Origin: Luteimonas suaedae
GTDB lineage: Bacteria > Pseudomonadota > Gammaproteobacteria > Xanthomonadales > Xanthomonadaceae
Direction: 5' to 3'
NCBI RefSeq assembly: GCF_008312895.1
Contig: NZ_VSSP01000009.1
Span: forward strand, 1-64,000
DNA length: 64,000 bases
The translations under genes were made by a program, and so were the position numbers. Shown piece after piece: positions 53,164 through 61,829 of this stretch. Within the stretch, counting starts at the first letter, position 1, and each line of letters begins with the position of its first letter. Below the pieces are notes generated by a model that saw nothing but the letters and a program-made list of their open reading frames with translations, had not been told where the DNA came from and searched no databases.

Positions 53164-54315
53164 TCAGTTCCCCGCCCCGCTCGCGGCCGGGATCGGCGCC
53201 GGTGCGAACATCCTGGCGGCGTTGGCGTAGTAGAGCTTGTCCACCACGGCGCGCGGCAGCGCCAGGCCGGGCACGTCGGCGTCGATCGTCTCCACCCGCT
53301 GGCTTTCCGCGGTGGCCAGGTAGCGCCAGTCGGCACGCCAGACTGCGTGGGCCTGTCGCCTGAACTCGTCCGGGTCCGCATCGGGCCCGAGTGTGAGGTC
53401 GGTCCCGTAGAGCACCCGATCCTGGTAGCGGATGAAGAAGTCCCGCACCTTGTCGCGGTCGCGCACCGACTGGTATTGCACCTGGCTCATGCGCGCCGCC
53501 AGGTCGACGGTGGCGTGGGGAAACCGGTCGAGGAACGCCGCCAGGCGATCGACGTCGTACTCGAGGCTGCCCAGGTGCGCGCCGACGAAGCGCAGCTGCG
53601 GGTGCGCGGCCAGGAACCGGTCGCGGGCGGCGACCTGGTCCTCGTAGCCCGGCTCTTCCGGGTGCAGGTACATGTGGTACTCGGGATGGTTGCGGAAATA
53701 CTCGCGATCGTTGTCGGTGGTCATCTCCTCCAGCGGCAGCCAGCAGTTGTGCGGCTCGCCCTGGTGGCCGATCAGCGCCACGCCCAGCGCGCGGATCCGC
53801 TCGGCCACCGGCGACAGGCCGGGATGGTCGAGCATGATCAGGCGGCCGTCGGCGTCCTTCTCGACCATGCCTACGTTCTTCCAGATCTTGACCGCCCGCG
53901 CGCCCTGCGCGACATCGCGGGCCAGCGCGGCCGCGACCGTGTCGGCCCAGCCCGGTGCGCCGAAGCCGTCCATCGGGAAGGTGGTCGCCCAGTGGAAACG
54001 CGCCGGTTCGGCTGCCGCCAGCGCCAGGGCCGCCGCATGCTGCGTCTCGAGGGTCGGGAAGTCCGGATAGTCGACGTTGATCGACATCAACTCGAAGCCG
54101 TCGGCGCGCGCCTGCTCCAGGAACGCGGTGTCCATGGTGTTGGCGTGGACGTGGGCGTCGTACTTCCGCACCCGGGAGAAATCGGACATCGCGTAGACGG
54201 CGGCGGCGGCGGCGGCGTCCGCCGGCCCGGCATCGGGCGGCGCGGTCGGCGCGCACGCGGCGGCGCCCAGCGCCGCGCATCCGAGGAGCACCATCTGCTG
54301 CAGGACCCTGTGCAT
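53164..54315 (-). CDS. Exported amidohydrolase-2-like lipoprotein
   Basis: A 383-residue protein with an export signal and a cysteine-containing region (LLGC, later AAAC) that suggests a lipoprotein. The body is a metal-dependent TIM-barrel of the amidohydrolase-2 kind: KYDAHVHAN (metal-binding H-x-H), AVKIWKNVG, HQGEPHNCW, FVGAHLGSLEYD and YGTDLTLGPD with the active-site Asp. The start has CAGGAGCG upstream. It is divergent from the GH36 gene with AACGAAAC boxes in between, so it is likely co-regulated. Amidohydrolases act on lactones, decarboxylate or hydrolyse; which applies here is unknown. It is not an NagA-type deacetylase. Confidence 0.7.
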   Translation of the reverse strand: MHRVLQQMVLLGCAALGAAACAPTAPPDAGPADAAAAAAVYAMSDFSRVRKYDAHVHANTMDTAFLEQARADGFELMSINVDYPDFPTLETQHAAALALAAAEPARFHWATTFPMDGFGAPGWADTVAAALARDVAQGARAVKIWKNVGMVEKDADGRLIMLDHPGLSPVAERIRALGVALIGHQGEPHNCWLPLEEMTTDNDREYFRNHPEYHMYLHPEEPGYEDQVAARDRFLAAHPQLRFVGAHLGSLEYDVDRLAAFLDRFPHATVDLAARMSQVQYQSVRDRDKVRDFFIRYQDRVLYGTDLTLGPDADPDEFRRQAHAVWRADWRYLATAESQRVETIDADVPGLALPRAVVDKLYYANAARMFAPAPIPAASGAGN

Positions 54316-54334
54316 CACGCGCTCCTGGGGTTCA

Positions 54335-54370
54335 TAACGAAACTTACTGAAACCATATCGCAACAAAACG
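54335..54370. promoter_or_regulatory. AgaR-type operator boxes (amidohydrolase/GH36)
   Basis: TAACGAAAC (54335-54343), CTGAAACC (54347-54354) and CAACAAAACG (54361-54370) resemble the boxes at 52285-52343 and lie between two divergent start codons. Confidence 0.6.
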
Positions 54371-54427
54371 CTTGCATCAACCGGCGCGTCTCAAGCAGAA
54401 TCGAACGACCTCGACCGGATCGCGCCC

Positions 54428-56527
54428 ATGGCCCCGATTGAACGCCGCACGCTCCTGAAACTGATGGCCGGCAGCCTGGTCGGCGCCGCCTCCTGGGCCG
54501 CGCTGCCGCCGGCGCAGGCCACCGCGGGTCGTGGCGGCAAGCTCGCCGACGCGCGACTGGAGGACGGCGTCCTCTCGATCGCCTTCGACCGGCAGCTGCG
54601 GACCCGCGTCGGTTCGGGCGGCAAGTGGCTGACCCGGTACCAGGACAGCGAACGCCTGCTGCTGGCGGACGGCAGCGCCGAAGCGTTCGCGTTCACCGGG
54701 ACACAGCTGCTTCCGCTCGACGACGCCCGCCACGGACCGGGCCGGCAGCTGCTGGTGCGCGGCCGCTCGGCGCGCGGGATCGAGAAGCAGGTCGCGGTGT
54801 CGCTGTTCGATCGCCAGCCCGGCATGGCGGTGCTGCAGGTGCGCTACCGCAACCAGGGCGCGGCCGCGGTGGAGGTCGCCGGCTGGCGCAGCGCCGCCCA
54901 CGAGCTGGCCGACGCCCCCGGCGGCTTCTGGAGCTACTCCGGCGCGACCCACACCGATCGCCGCGACTGGGTGCAGCCGCTCGACGCAGGTTTCGAGCAG
55001 CGCAACACCCTGGGCATGGATTCCTCCGACTACGGCGGCGGCACGCCCGTGGCCGACCTCTGGCGGCGCGACGTGGGCCTGGCCGTCGGCCACGTCGAAC
55101 CGGTGGTGCGGCTGCTGGACATGCCGGTGCGCCGGACCGACGGTGGCGCCAGCATCGCGGTCGAATCGCGGGTGCCCGTGGTCCTGGCGCCAGGACAGAC
55201 CCTGGTGACCGACCGGGTGCTGCTGAACGTTCACGGCGGCGACTACTTCGCGCCGCTGACCCGGTACCGGGAGTTCATGCGGGCCGAGGGCATCGTCGCG
55301 CCCCTGGCACCGGAGTCGGCCTTCGCGCCGGTCTGGTGCGCCTGGGGCTATGAGCGCGACTTCAACGTCGAGCAGATCCTGGCGACCCTGCCGAAGGCGC
55401 GCGAACTGGGCTTCGAATGGGCGGTGCTCGACGACGGCTGGCAGACCAACGAGGGCGACTGGCAGATCGACCGGCGCAAGTTCCCGCGCGGCGACGAGGA
55501 CATGCGCGCCTTCACCCGCGCGGTGCGCGCGCAGGGCATGCGCCCGCGGCTGTGGCTGGCGCCGCTGGCGGCCGACCCCGGCAGCGACGTGCTGCACGAA
55601 CATACGGACATGCTGCTGCTGGACGAGTACGGCGCGTTCCAGACCGTGACCTGGTGGAACGCGCTGACCCAGTGCCCGGCCTACCAGCCGACGATCGATT
55701 TCTACGTCGCGCTGGTGAAGAAGGCGATCGGCGACTGGGGCTTCGAGGGCCTCAAGCTCGACGGCCAGCACCTCAACGCCGTCGCGCCGTGCCACAACCC
55801 GGCGCACGACCACGCCGATCCCAACGAATCGTTCGAAAAGCTCGCCGACTTCTGGAGCGCGATCCACAAGGCCGCGCGCGAGGCCAATCCCGACGCGGTG
55901 GTGGAACTGTGCCCGTGCGGCACCGCGTTCGCGTTCCACAACCTGCCGGCGACCGACCAGTTCCCGTCCTCGGACCCGCTGTCGTCCTGGCAGGTGCGCA
56001 GCAAGGGCAAGACCATGAAGGCGCTGATCGGCGAGCGCAGCAGCTACGCCGGTGACCACGTCGAGCTGTCGGACGGCGGCGCCGATTTCGCCTCCAGCGT
56101 CGGCATCGGCGCGGTGATCTCGTCGAAGTTCACCTGGCCCAGGGATACCGAAACGCCCACCGCGCCGCTGCCGCCCGGCGGCTACGTGCTGACGCCGGAG
56201 AAGGAAGCGCTATGGCGCAAATGGGTCGGCCTGTACAGGCAGCACATGCTGCCGAAGGGCGACTACCTGGGATCGCTGTACGACATCGGCTTCGACACGC
56301 CCGAAGCGCATGCGATCGCCCGCGACGGGAGCATGTACTACGCGTTCTATGCCGACACCTGGAAGGGCCGGGTGGAACTGCGCGGGCTGGGCCGCGGCCG
56401 CCATCGCGTGCGCGACCTGTTCAACGACACCGAGCTGGGCACCGTGGACGCGGACGACAACACCCTCGACGTCGCGTTCTCGGAGTTCCTGCTGCTGCAG
56501 GCGACGCCCGTGGACGCGGCCGCATGA
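54428..56527 (+). CDS. Tat-exported GH36-type glycoside hydrolase
   Basis: A 699-residue enzyme. The N-terminus ERRTLLKLMAGSLVGAASW is a twin-arginine signal. A beta-sandwich domain (about 40-280) is followed by a GH36-like TIM-barrel with WAVLDDGWQTNEGDW, LWLAPLAADPGSD and LKLDGQH, whose Asp445 is the probable nucleophile. GH36 enzymes are alpha-galactosidases or alpha-N-acetylgalactosaminidases; given the GalNAc genes downstream, the latter is attractive. It leads a six-gene unit, overlapping the permease gene by four bases. Periplasmic action would supply free sugar after TonB import. Confidence 0.8.
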   Translation: MAPIERRTLLKLMAGSLVGAASWAALPPAQATAGRGGKLADARLEDGVLSIAFDRQLRTRVGSGGKWLTRYQDSERLLLADGSAEAFAFTGTQLLPLDDARHGPGRQLLVRGRSARGIEKQVAVSLFDRQPGMAVLQVRYRNQGAAAVEVAGWRSAAHELADAPGGFWSYSGATHTDRRDWVQPLDAGFEQRNTLGMDSSDYGGGTPVADLWRRDVGLAVGHVEPVVRLLDMPVRRTDGGASIAVESRVPVVLAPGQTLVTDRVLLNVHGGDYFAPLTRYREFMRAEGIVAPLAPESAFAPVWCAWGYERDFNVEQILATLPKARELGFEWAVLDDGWQTNEGDWQIDRRKFPRGDEDMRAFTRAVRAQGMRPRLWLAPLAADPGSDVLHEHTDMLLLDEYGAFQTVTWWNALTQCPAYQPTIDFYVALVKKAIGDWGFEGLKLDGQHLNAVAPCHNPAHDHADPNESFEKLADFWSAIHKAAREANPDAVVELCPCGTAFAFHNLPATDQFPSSDPLSSWQVRSKGKTMKALIGERSSYAGDHVELSDGGADFASSVGIGAVISSKFTWPRDTETPTAPLPPGGYVLTPEKEALWRKWVGLYRQHMLPKGDYLGSLYDIGFDTPEAHAIARDGSMYYAFYADTWKGRVELRGLGRGRHRVRDLFNDTELGTVDADDNTLDVAFSEFLLLQATPVDAAA

Positions 56528-57441
56528 GCGCCACCGCCATTGCCGGCGCAAGCCGGCGCCCGTGGCTGGTCTACGCGCTGACCACGGTGCTGCTGTGGGG
56601 GGTGTGGGGCGCGCTGTCGGGCCTGTCCGCCGAGCACGGATTCCCCGAGACGCTGGTCTACTGCGTGTGGGCGCTGACGATGATCCCGCCGGCGCTGTAC
56701 ATCCTGTGGCGCGGCGGCTGGGCGCTGGACCGCTCGCCGGGCGCGATCGCCTTCGGCATGACCATCGGCCTGCTCGGCGCGGGTGGACAGATGCTGTTGT
56801 TCCACACCCTGACGATCGGTCCGGCCTACTTCGTGTTCCCGATCATCTCGCTGTCGCCGGTGGTCACCATCGCGCTGGCCTTCCTGCTGCTGCGCGAGCG
56901 CACCGGCCCGCGCGGGGCGCTGGGCATCGCCCTGGCGCTGCTGGCGCTGCCGCTGCTGGACCTGTCGTTCGGCCGCGGCGCCAGCGGGGGGCTGGGCTGG
57001 TTCCTGCAGTCGCTGCTGATCATGGCGGCCTGGGGCGTGCAGGCGTACTTCATACGCCTGGCCAACCACACCGTGCGCGCCGAGAGCATCTTCTTCTACA
57101 TGATGCTGGGCGCGGTGCTGCTGGCACCGGTGGCGCTGGCGATGACCGACTGGACACAGCCGATCAACCTGGGTCTCGACGGCCCGTGGATGACCGCGGC
57201 GATCCAGATCCTCAACGCCGTCGGCGCCCTGACCCTGGTGTACGCGTTCCGCCACGGCAAGGCGATCGTGGTGGCGCCGCTGACCAACGCCGGCGCGCCG
57301 CTGGTCACCGCCGTGCTGGCGCTGCTCTTCGCCAGCGTGGTGCCCGGGCCGCTGAAGATGGTCGGCCTGGTGCTGGCACTGATCGCCTCGCTGCTGCTGG
57401 TGAGCGAACCCGAACGCGACAGCGCGACCGTCCCCTCCTGA
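56524..57441 (+). CDS. DMT-superfamily permease, probable GalNAc uptake
   Basis: A 305-residue membrane protein with about ten helices in two repeats (EamA-like): LVYALTTVLLWGVWGALSGL at the start, YFVFPIISLSPVVTIALAFLLLRER and APLTNAGAPLVTAVLALLFA. It overlaps the GH36 gene (ATGA) and precedes KbaZ by 16 bases. No other inner-membrane transporter is in the locus, so it is the likely carrier of the released sugar into the cell. The substrate is inferred from context only. Confidence 0.75.
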   Translation: MSATAIAGASRRPWLVYALTTVLLWGVWGALSGLSAEHGFPETLVYCVWALTMIPPALYILWRGGWALDRSPGAIAFGMTIGLLGAGGQMLLFHTLTIGPAYFVFPIISLSPVVTIALAFLLLRERTGPRGALGIALALLALPLLDLSFGRGASGGLGWFLQSLLIMAAWGVQAYFIRLANHTVRAESIFFYMMLGAVLLAPVALAMTDWTQPINLGLDGPWMTAAIQILNAVGALTLVYAFRHGKAIVVAPLTNAGAPLVTAVLALLFASVVPGPLKMVGLVLALIASLLLVSEPERDSATVPS

Positions 57442-57457
57442 CCGGACCCGCCCCCCG

Positions 57458-58747
57458 ATGCACGTCCTGCTCGACCTCGTCGCCCGCCATACCCAGGGCC
57501 ACGCCACCGGCGTGACCTCGATCTGCTCGGCGCACCCCATCGTCATCGAAGCCGCCCTGCGCCATGCGCTGCGCACGGACCGGCCGTTCCTGCTGTTCGA
57601 GGCGACCTGCAACCAGGTCAACCAGGACGGCGGCTACACCGGCATGACCCCGGCCGGCTTCGTCGAGTTCGTGCACGCCATCGCCGAGCGGGTCGGCTTC
57701 GACCGCGCACGCCTGGTGCTGGGCGGCGACCATCTCGGCCCCAACCCGTGGACCGCGCTGCCGGCCGGTGCGGCGATGGCCAAGGCCGAGACGATGGTCG
57801 CGGCCTATGTCGCGGCGGGCTTTCGCAAGATCCACCTGGACTGCTCGATGGCCTGCAGCGGCGATCCCGAGCCCCTGCCCGAGGCCGAGATCGTCCGCCG
57901 CGCGGTCCGCCTGTGCCGGGCGGCAGAAGCCGCCCATGCGCAGGCGGGCGGCGAGGCGCCGGTCTACGTCATCGGCACCGAGGTGCCGGTGCCGGGTGGC
58001 GCCACCGAGTCGATCGAGGGCCTGGCGCCGACGACGCCGGAAGCGGCGCTGGCGACGATCCAGGCGCATCGCGATGCGTTCAGTGCTGCCGGGCTCGATG
58101 GCGCATGGCCGCGTGTGATCGCGTCGGTGGTGCAGCCGGGCGTCGAGTTCGATCATCACGACGTGATCGACTACCGGCCAGAGGCGGCGGCTCCGCTCAG
58201 CCGCGCCATCGAGAGAGTGCCGGGCATGGTGTTCGAGGCGCATTCGACCGACTACCAGACCCGGCCCGCGCTCGCCGCGCTGGTGCGCGACCACTTCGCC
58301 ATCCTCAAGGTCGGCCCGGGCCTGACGTTCGCGCTGCGCGAGGCGCTGTGGGCGCTGGACGCGATCGAACGCGAATGGATCGACCCGCCCCGGCAGGCGC
58401 GGCTGCGCGAGGTGGTCCGCGAGCGCATGCACGCCGAGCCCGGGCACTGGCAGCGCTACTACCACGGCCAGGGCCGCGCGCTGGCGGTCGACCTGGACTA
58501 CAGCCTCAGCGACCGCATGCGCTACTACTGGCCGGACCCCGCGATCGAACAGGCGCGACAGCGGCTGTTCGACAATCTGCATGCCGACCCGCCGCCGATG
58601 TCGCTGATCGGCCAATACTTGCCCCACGCCCTGCGTGCGCTGCGCCACGAAACCGCGACCAACGCGCCGCTTTCGCTGGCGATGGCCCATATCGACGTGG
58701 TCCTGGACGACTACAACGATGCCTGTGACCCCCATGCCTCCCACTGA
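57458..58747 (+). CDS. kbaZ: Tagatose-bisphosphate aldolase non-catalytic subunit KbaZ/GatZ-like
   Basis: A 429-residue protein with HTQGHATGVTSICSAHPIVIEAAL, FEATCNQVNQDGGYTGMTP, LGGDHLGPNPW, HLDCSMACSGDP and VFEAHSTDYQT, the KbaZ/GatZ signature. In enterics this subunit stabilises the catalytic aldolase KbaY/GatY, which is not in the window. The gene overlaps agaS by about 14 bases. It serves the tagatose-6-phosphate end of GalNAc breakdown. Confidence 0.9.
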   Translation: MHVLLDLVARHTQGHATGVTSICSAHPIVIEAALRHALRTDRPFLLFEATCNQVNQDGGYTGMTPAGFVEFVHAIAERVGFDRARLVLGGDHLGPNPWTALPAGAAMAKAETMVAAYVAAGFRKIHLDCSMACSGDPEPLPEAEIVRRAVRLCRAAEAAHAQAGGEAPVYVIGTEVPVPGGATESIEGLAPTTPEAALATIQAHRDAFSAAGLDGAWPRVIASVVQPGVEFDHHDVIDYRPEAAAPLSRAIERVPGMVFEAHSTDYQTRPALAALVRDHFAILKVGPGLTFALREALWALDAIEREWIDPPRQARLREVVRERMHAEPGHWQRYYHGQGRALAVDLDYSLSDRMRYYWPDPAIEQARQRLFDNLHADPPPMSLIGQYLPHALRALRHETATNAPLSLAMAHIDVVLDDYNDACDPHASH

Positions 58748-59891
58748 ATCGCTCGGTATTCCCGAAACCGAACTCATCGCGACCGGCGCCGCCTGCACCG
58801 CGCGCGAGATCGCCCAACAGCCGCGCATGCTGGAGCGCACGCACGCCCTGGTGTCGGCGCTCCACGCGCGGCTGCAGGCGTTTGTCGCGCCGGTCACCGG
58901 CAACCCGCGCGCGCGCGTCATCCTCACCGGCGCCGGGACCTCGTCCTACATCGGCCAGTGCCTGGCGCCCGTCCTGGACCGCAGCCTCGCCGCACGCGTG
59001 GACGCGGTGCCGACGACCGACCTCGTCAGCGCACCGCGGTTGTACCTGGATGCCGACCAACCGCTGCTGCTGGTGTCCTTCGGCCGCTCCGGCAACAGCC
59101 CGGAAAGCATCGCGGCGATGGAGCTGGCCGAGTCGCTGGTCGCCGACGTACGGCACCTGGTGGTGACCTGCAATCCCGCGGGCGCGCTGAGCCGCGCCCC
59201 GGTGGCCACGGCGATGACGCTGCAGCTGCCCGAGGAAACCCACGACGCTAGCTTCGCCATGACCTCCAGCTTCAGCTGCATGATGTACGCCACGCTGGCG
59301 GCGCTGGGCGGGGCGGGAACGATGGACGCCAGGATCGGGCCGATCGCCCGGGCGACACAAAGCACGATATCCGGCGCCCATGCCCCGCTCGGGGAACTGG
59401 CCGCGTGCGGCTACGACCGCGTGGCCTACCTGGGCAGTGGCGTGCTGCAGGGGCTCGCCCGCGAGGCGGCGTTGAAGCTCGGCGAGCTCACCAACGGCGC
59501 GGTGGCCACCTGCTTCGACTCGCCGCTCGGGTTCCGCCACGGCCCCAAGACCTTCATCACCGCGCGGACTCTGGTGATGGTGTTCGTGTCCAACGATCCG
59601 CTCACCCGGCGCTACGACCACGACCTGATCGACGAGCTGCGGTGCGACGGCCGCGCGGCCGGGGTCATCGAGGTCACCGCGCAGCCCCGGCGGGCCGATC
59701 CGGACACCATCGCCGTGTCCGGCATGGCCGGCGCGGCCGACGTCGACCTGCTGTGGCCGTTCGTGGTGGTCGCGCAGCTCTACGCCTTCGAGGCATCGCG
59801 CGCGCTCGGCCTGTCGCCGGACAACCCGAACACCCAGGGCCTGGTCAACCGGGTGGTGCAGGGCGTCCGGCTGTACGCGCCGACCGCATGA
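58734..59891 (+). CDS. agaS: Galactosamine-6-phosphate deaminase/isomerase AgaS (SIS domains)
   Basis: A protein of about 385 residues with two SIS domains: ILTGAGTSSYIGQCL and VSFGRSGNSPESIAAMELAE in the first, YLGSGVLQGLAREAALKLGELTNG and SPLGFRHGPKTFI in the second, as in AgaS. It converts galactosamine-6-phosphate to tagatose-6-phosphate and ammonia. An ATG at 58719 is an alternative start; both lie within kbaZ. It overlaps the kinase gene by four bases. Confidence 0.88.
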   Translation: MPPTESLGIPETELIATGAACTAREIAQQPRMLERTHALVSALHARLQAFVAPVTGNPRARVILTGAGTSSYIGQCLAPVLDRSLAARVDAVPTTDLVSAPRLYLDADQPLLLVSFGRSGNSPESIAAMELAESLVADVRHLVVTCNPAGALSRAPVATAMTLQLPEETHDASFAMTSSFSCMMYATLAALGGAGTMDARIGPIARATQSTISGAHAPLGELAACGYDRVAYLGSGVLQGLAREAALKLGELTNGAVATCFDSPLGFRHGPKTFITARTLVMVFVSNDPLTRRYDHDLIDELRCDGRAAGVIEVTAQPRRADPDTIAVSGMAGAADVDLLWPFVVVAQLYAFEASRALGLSPDNPNTQGLVNRVVQGVRLYAPTA

Positions 59892-60856
59892 CCGGCGCGT
59901 GCTTCCTCGGCGTCGACGGCGGCGGAACCAAGACCCGGTTCGCCCTGATCGACGACGAGGCCGGGCTGCTGGCCGAAGCGCGGCTGGGCACCACCTACCA
60001 CCCGCACGCCGGCGTCGATGGCGTGCGCGAGGTCCTGGCGCTCGGCGTGGAGCAGGTGCTCGCGCTGGCGGGCGCGCAGCGCAGCGACATCGCGCATGCC
60101 TTCTTCGGCCTGCCCGCCCACGGCGAGGACAGCCGCATCACCCCGCTGCTGGACGCGATTCCGGCCGCGCTCCTCGGCCACGACCGCTACGCCTGCGACA
60201 ACGACATGGTCTGCGGGTGGGCCGGGTCGCTCGGCTGTGCGGACGGCATCAACATCGTCGCCGGTACCGGGTCGATCGGATACGGGCAGCGCCGCGGGCG
60301 CTCGGCCCGCGCGGGCGGCTGGGGCGAGGCGTTCTCCGACGAGGGATCCGCCTACTGGATCGCCATGCAGGGCCTGAACGCCTTCTCGCGCATGAGCGAC
60401 GGGCGGCTGGCGAAGGGGCCGCTGCACGCGATTCTCAAGCAGGCGTTGCGGCTCGAGCACGACCTGGACATCTGCGCGCACGTGTACGGCACGCAGCACT
60501 ACGCCCGCGGCGAGCTCGCCCAGCTGTCGCCGCTGGTGGCGCAGGCGGCGCAGGCCAGCGACCCGGCCGCACTCGGCATCTACCGGCAGGCAGCGCACGA
60601 ACTGGCGCTGATCGCGACCTCGCTCCGTGCGGCGCTGGGGTTCGAGCCGCAGGAGACCGTTCCGCTGTCGTATTCGGGCGGCGCCTTCAGTGCCGGCGAC
60701 CTGCTGCTGCAGCCGTTCGTCGCCGCCTTGCGCGCGGCCAGTCCGACATTCGAACTGCGCCAGCCGCTGCACCCGCCGCATTACGGTGCGGCGCTCTATG
60801 CGAGGCAGCTCGCGCGCGATCGGCAGCGCGGGTCTGCCATCGGAATCGCCGGCTAG
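59888..60856 (+). CDS. agaK: BadF/BadG-type sugar kinase, probable GalNAc kinase
   Basis: A 322-residue kinase of the BadF/BadG/BcrA/BcrD ATPase fold: FLGVDGGGTKTRFALID (phosphate-1), INIVAGTGSIGYG (phosphate-2) and GGWGEAFSDEGSAYWIAMQG, as in N-acetylglucosamine/galactosamine kinases. It overlaps agaS (ATGA). In this operon it would make GalNAc-6-phosphate. GlcNAc as substrate is possible by family alone; AgaS and KbaZ favour GalNAc. Confidence 0.85.
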   Translation: MTGACFLGVDGGGTKTRFALIDDEAGLLAEARLGTTYHPHAGVDGVREVLALGVEQVLALAGAQRSDIAHAFFGLPAHGEDSRITPLLDAIPAALLGHDRYACDNDMVCGWAGSLGCADGINIVAGTGSIGYGQRRGRSARAGGWGEAFSDEGSAYWIAMQGLNAFSRMSDGRLAKGPLHAILKQALRLEHDLDICAHVYGTQHYARGELAQLSPLVAQAAQASDPAALGIYRQAAHELALIATSLRAALGFEPQETVPLSYSGGAFSAGDLLLQPFVAALRAASPTFELRQPLHPPHYGAALYARQLARDRQRGSAIGIAG

Positions 60857-60992
60857 CGCCTCGTCTTCGGAGGCCGGCGCGACGGTGCGCGCAGGGCGAT
60901 TGCAATCGCTCCGGTGCATCGGGCAGGCTCTTCAAGCGCGCGGGCCGGGCATCCTCGGCGCCCGCGACCTTGCCGCCGACCACGGAGCGCAC

Positions 60993-61562
60993 GTGTCCCG
61001 ACCCGATCATGTCGCGCTGATGGCGCGCTACAACCGCTGGATGAACGAACGGCTGTACCGCGCCGCGGCCACGCTGCCGGCGGCGGCGCTGGCGCGCGAT
61101 CGCGGCGCGTTCTTCGGTTCGATCCTCGGCACCCTCAACCACCTGCTGGTCGCCGACCTGATCTGGCTGCGGCGCTTCGCCGCCGCGCCCGGGGCGCATC
61201 CGCTGCTGGCGCAGTTGCAGGCGATGCCGGTGCCGTCGACGCTGGACGCGACGCTGTTCGACCGGCTCGATGCGCTGGCCGCGGCGCGCGGGCGCATGGA
61301 CGCGCTGATTGAGGCCTGGAGCGGCGCGCTCGACGAGGCCGCGCTGGCGACCCCTCTGCGCTACCGCAACACCGCCGGCAAGGCGTTCGAGCGCGAGACG
61401 TTCGGCCTGCTGATGCACCTGTTCAACCACCAGACCCACCACCGCGGCCAGGTCACCACGCTGCTGTCGCAGGCCGGCGTGGACATGGGCGTGACCGACC
61501 TGTTGGCGCTGCTGCCAGTTGCGGAGGCGCCGGCCGCGGACGACGGCACGCATCCGCACTAG
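60993..61562 (+). CDS. DinB-family metal-binding protein
   Basis: A 189-residue four-helix-bundle protein. MARYNRWMNERLYRAA and LNHLLVADLIWLRRF lie in the first half and LMHLFNHQTHHRGQVTTLLSQAG in the second, giving the His triad (one in LNH, two in HQTHHRG) that binds metal in DinB/YfiT proteins. Many use bacillithiol, mycothiol or glutathione; the function here is unknown. I chose the GTG at 60993 (CGGAG upstream), since the family begins at SRPDHV. The TAG stop lies in the end of the palindromic element downstream. Confidence 0.8.
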   Translation: MSRPDHVALMARYNRWMNERLYRAAATLPAAALARDRGAFFGSILGTLNHLLVADLIWLRRFAAAPGAHPLLAQLQAMPVPSTLDATLFDRLDALAAARGRMDALIEAWSGALDEAALATPLRYRNTAGKAFERETFGLLMHLFNHQTHHRGQVTTLLSQAGVDMGVTDLLALLPVAEAPAADDGTHPH

Positions 61563-61829
61563 GGCCTGTTAACGCTTCCCGAGCAGGTCGCGCCGGGCCT
61601 GAGGGTGTGCGGGGCAAGGAAGAACGAAGGCGCGTATGTCGATACGCAACTGAGTGATGACGCCGCCCCGCGCAGCCTCAGGCCCGGCCCTTCGGGTTGC
61701 GCCGCAGTGGCCGCCATGCGGCGCCGCACGGCTTGACCTTGCAGTCAGCAAGGCGCCGCGCCGCGCAACACCACCTGGCGGCCACTGCGGCGCAACGCGA
61801 CCTACTCGGGAAGCGTTAACAGGCCCTAG
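61559..61829. repeat. 271-bp MITE-like element with 25-bp inverted ends
   Basis: CTAGGGCCTGTTAACGCTTC plus five more bases at 61559-61583 is the exact reverse complement of 61805-61829. Further pairs lie inside (GGGCCTGAGG/CCTCAGGCCC and GTTGCGCCGCAGTGGCCGCC with its inverse), so the whole element folds. It lies between two convergent genes, and both stop codons (61560-61562, and 61828-61826 on the minus strand) are the CTAG ends. There is no transposase, so it would move, if at all, by an enzyme encoded elsewhere. Confidence 0.9.
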
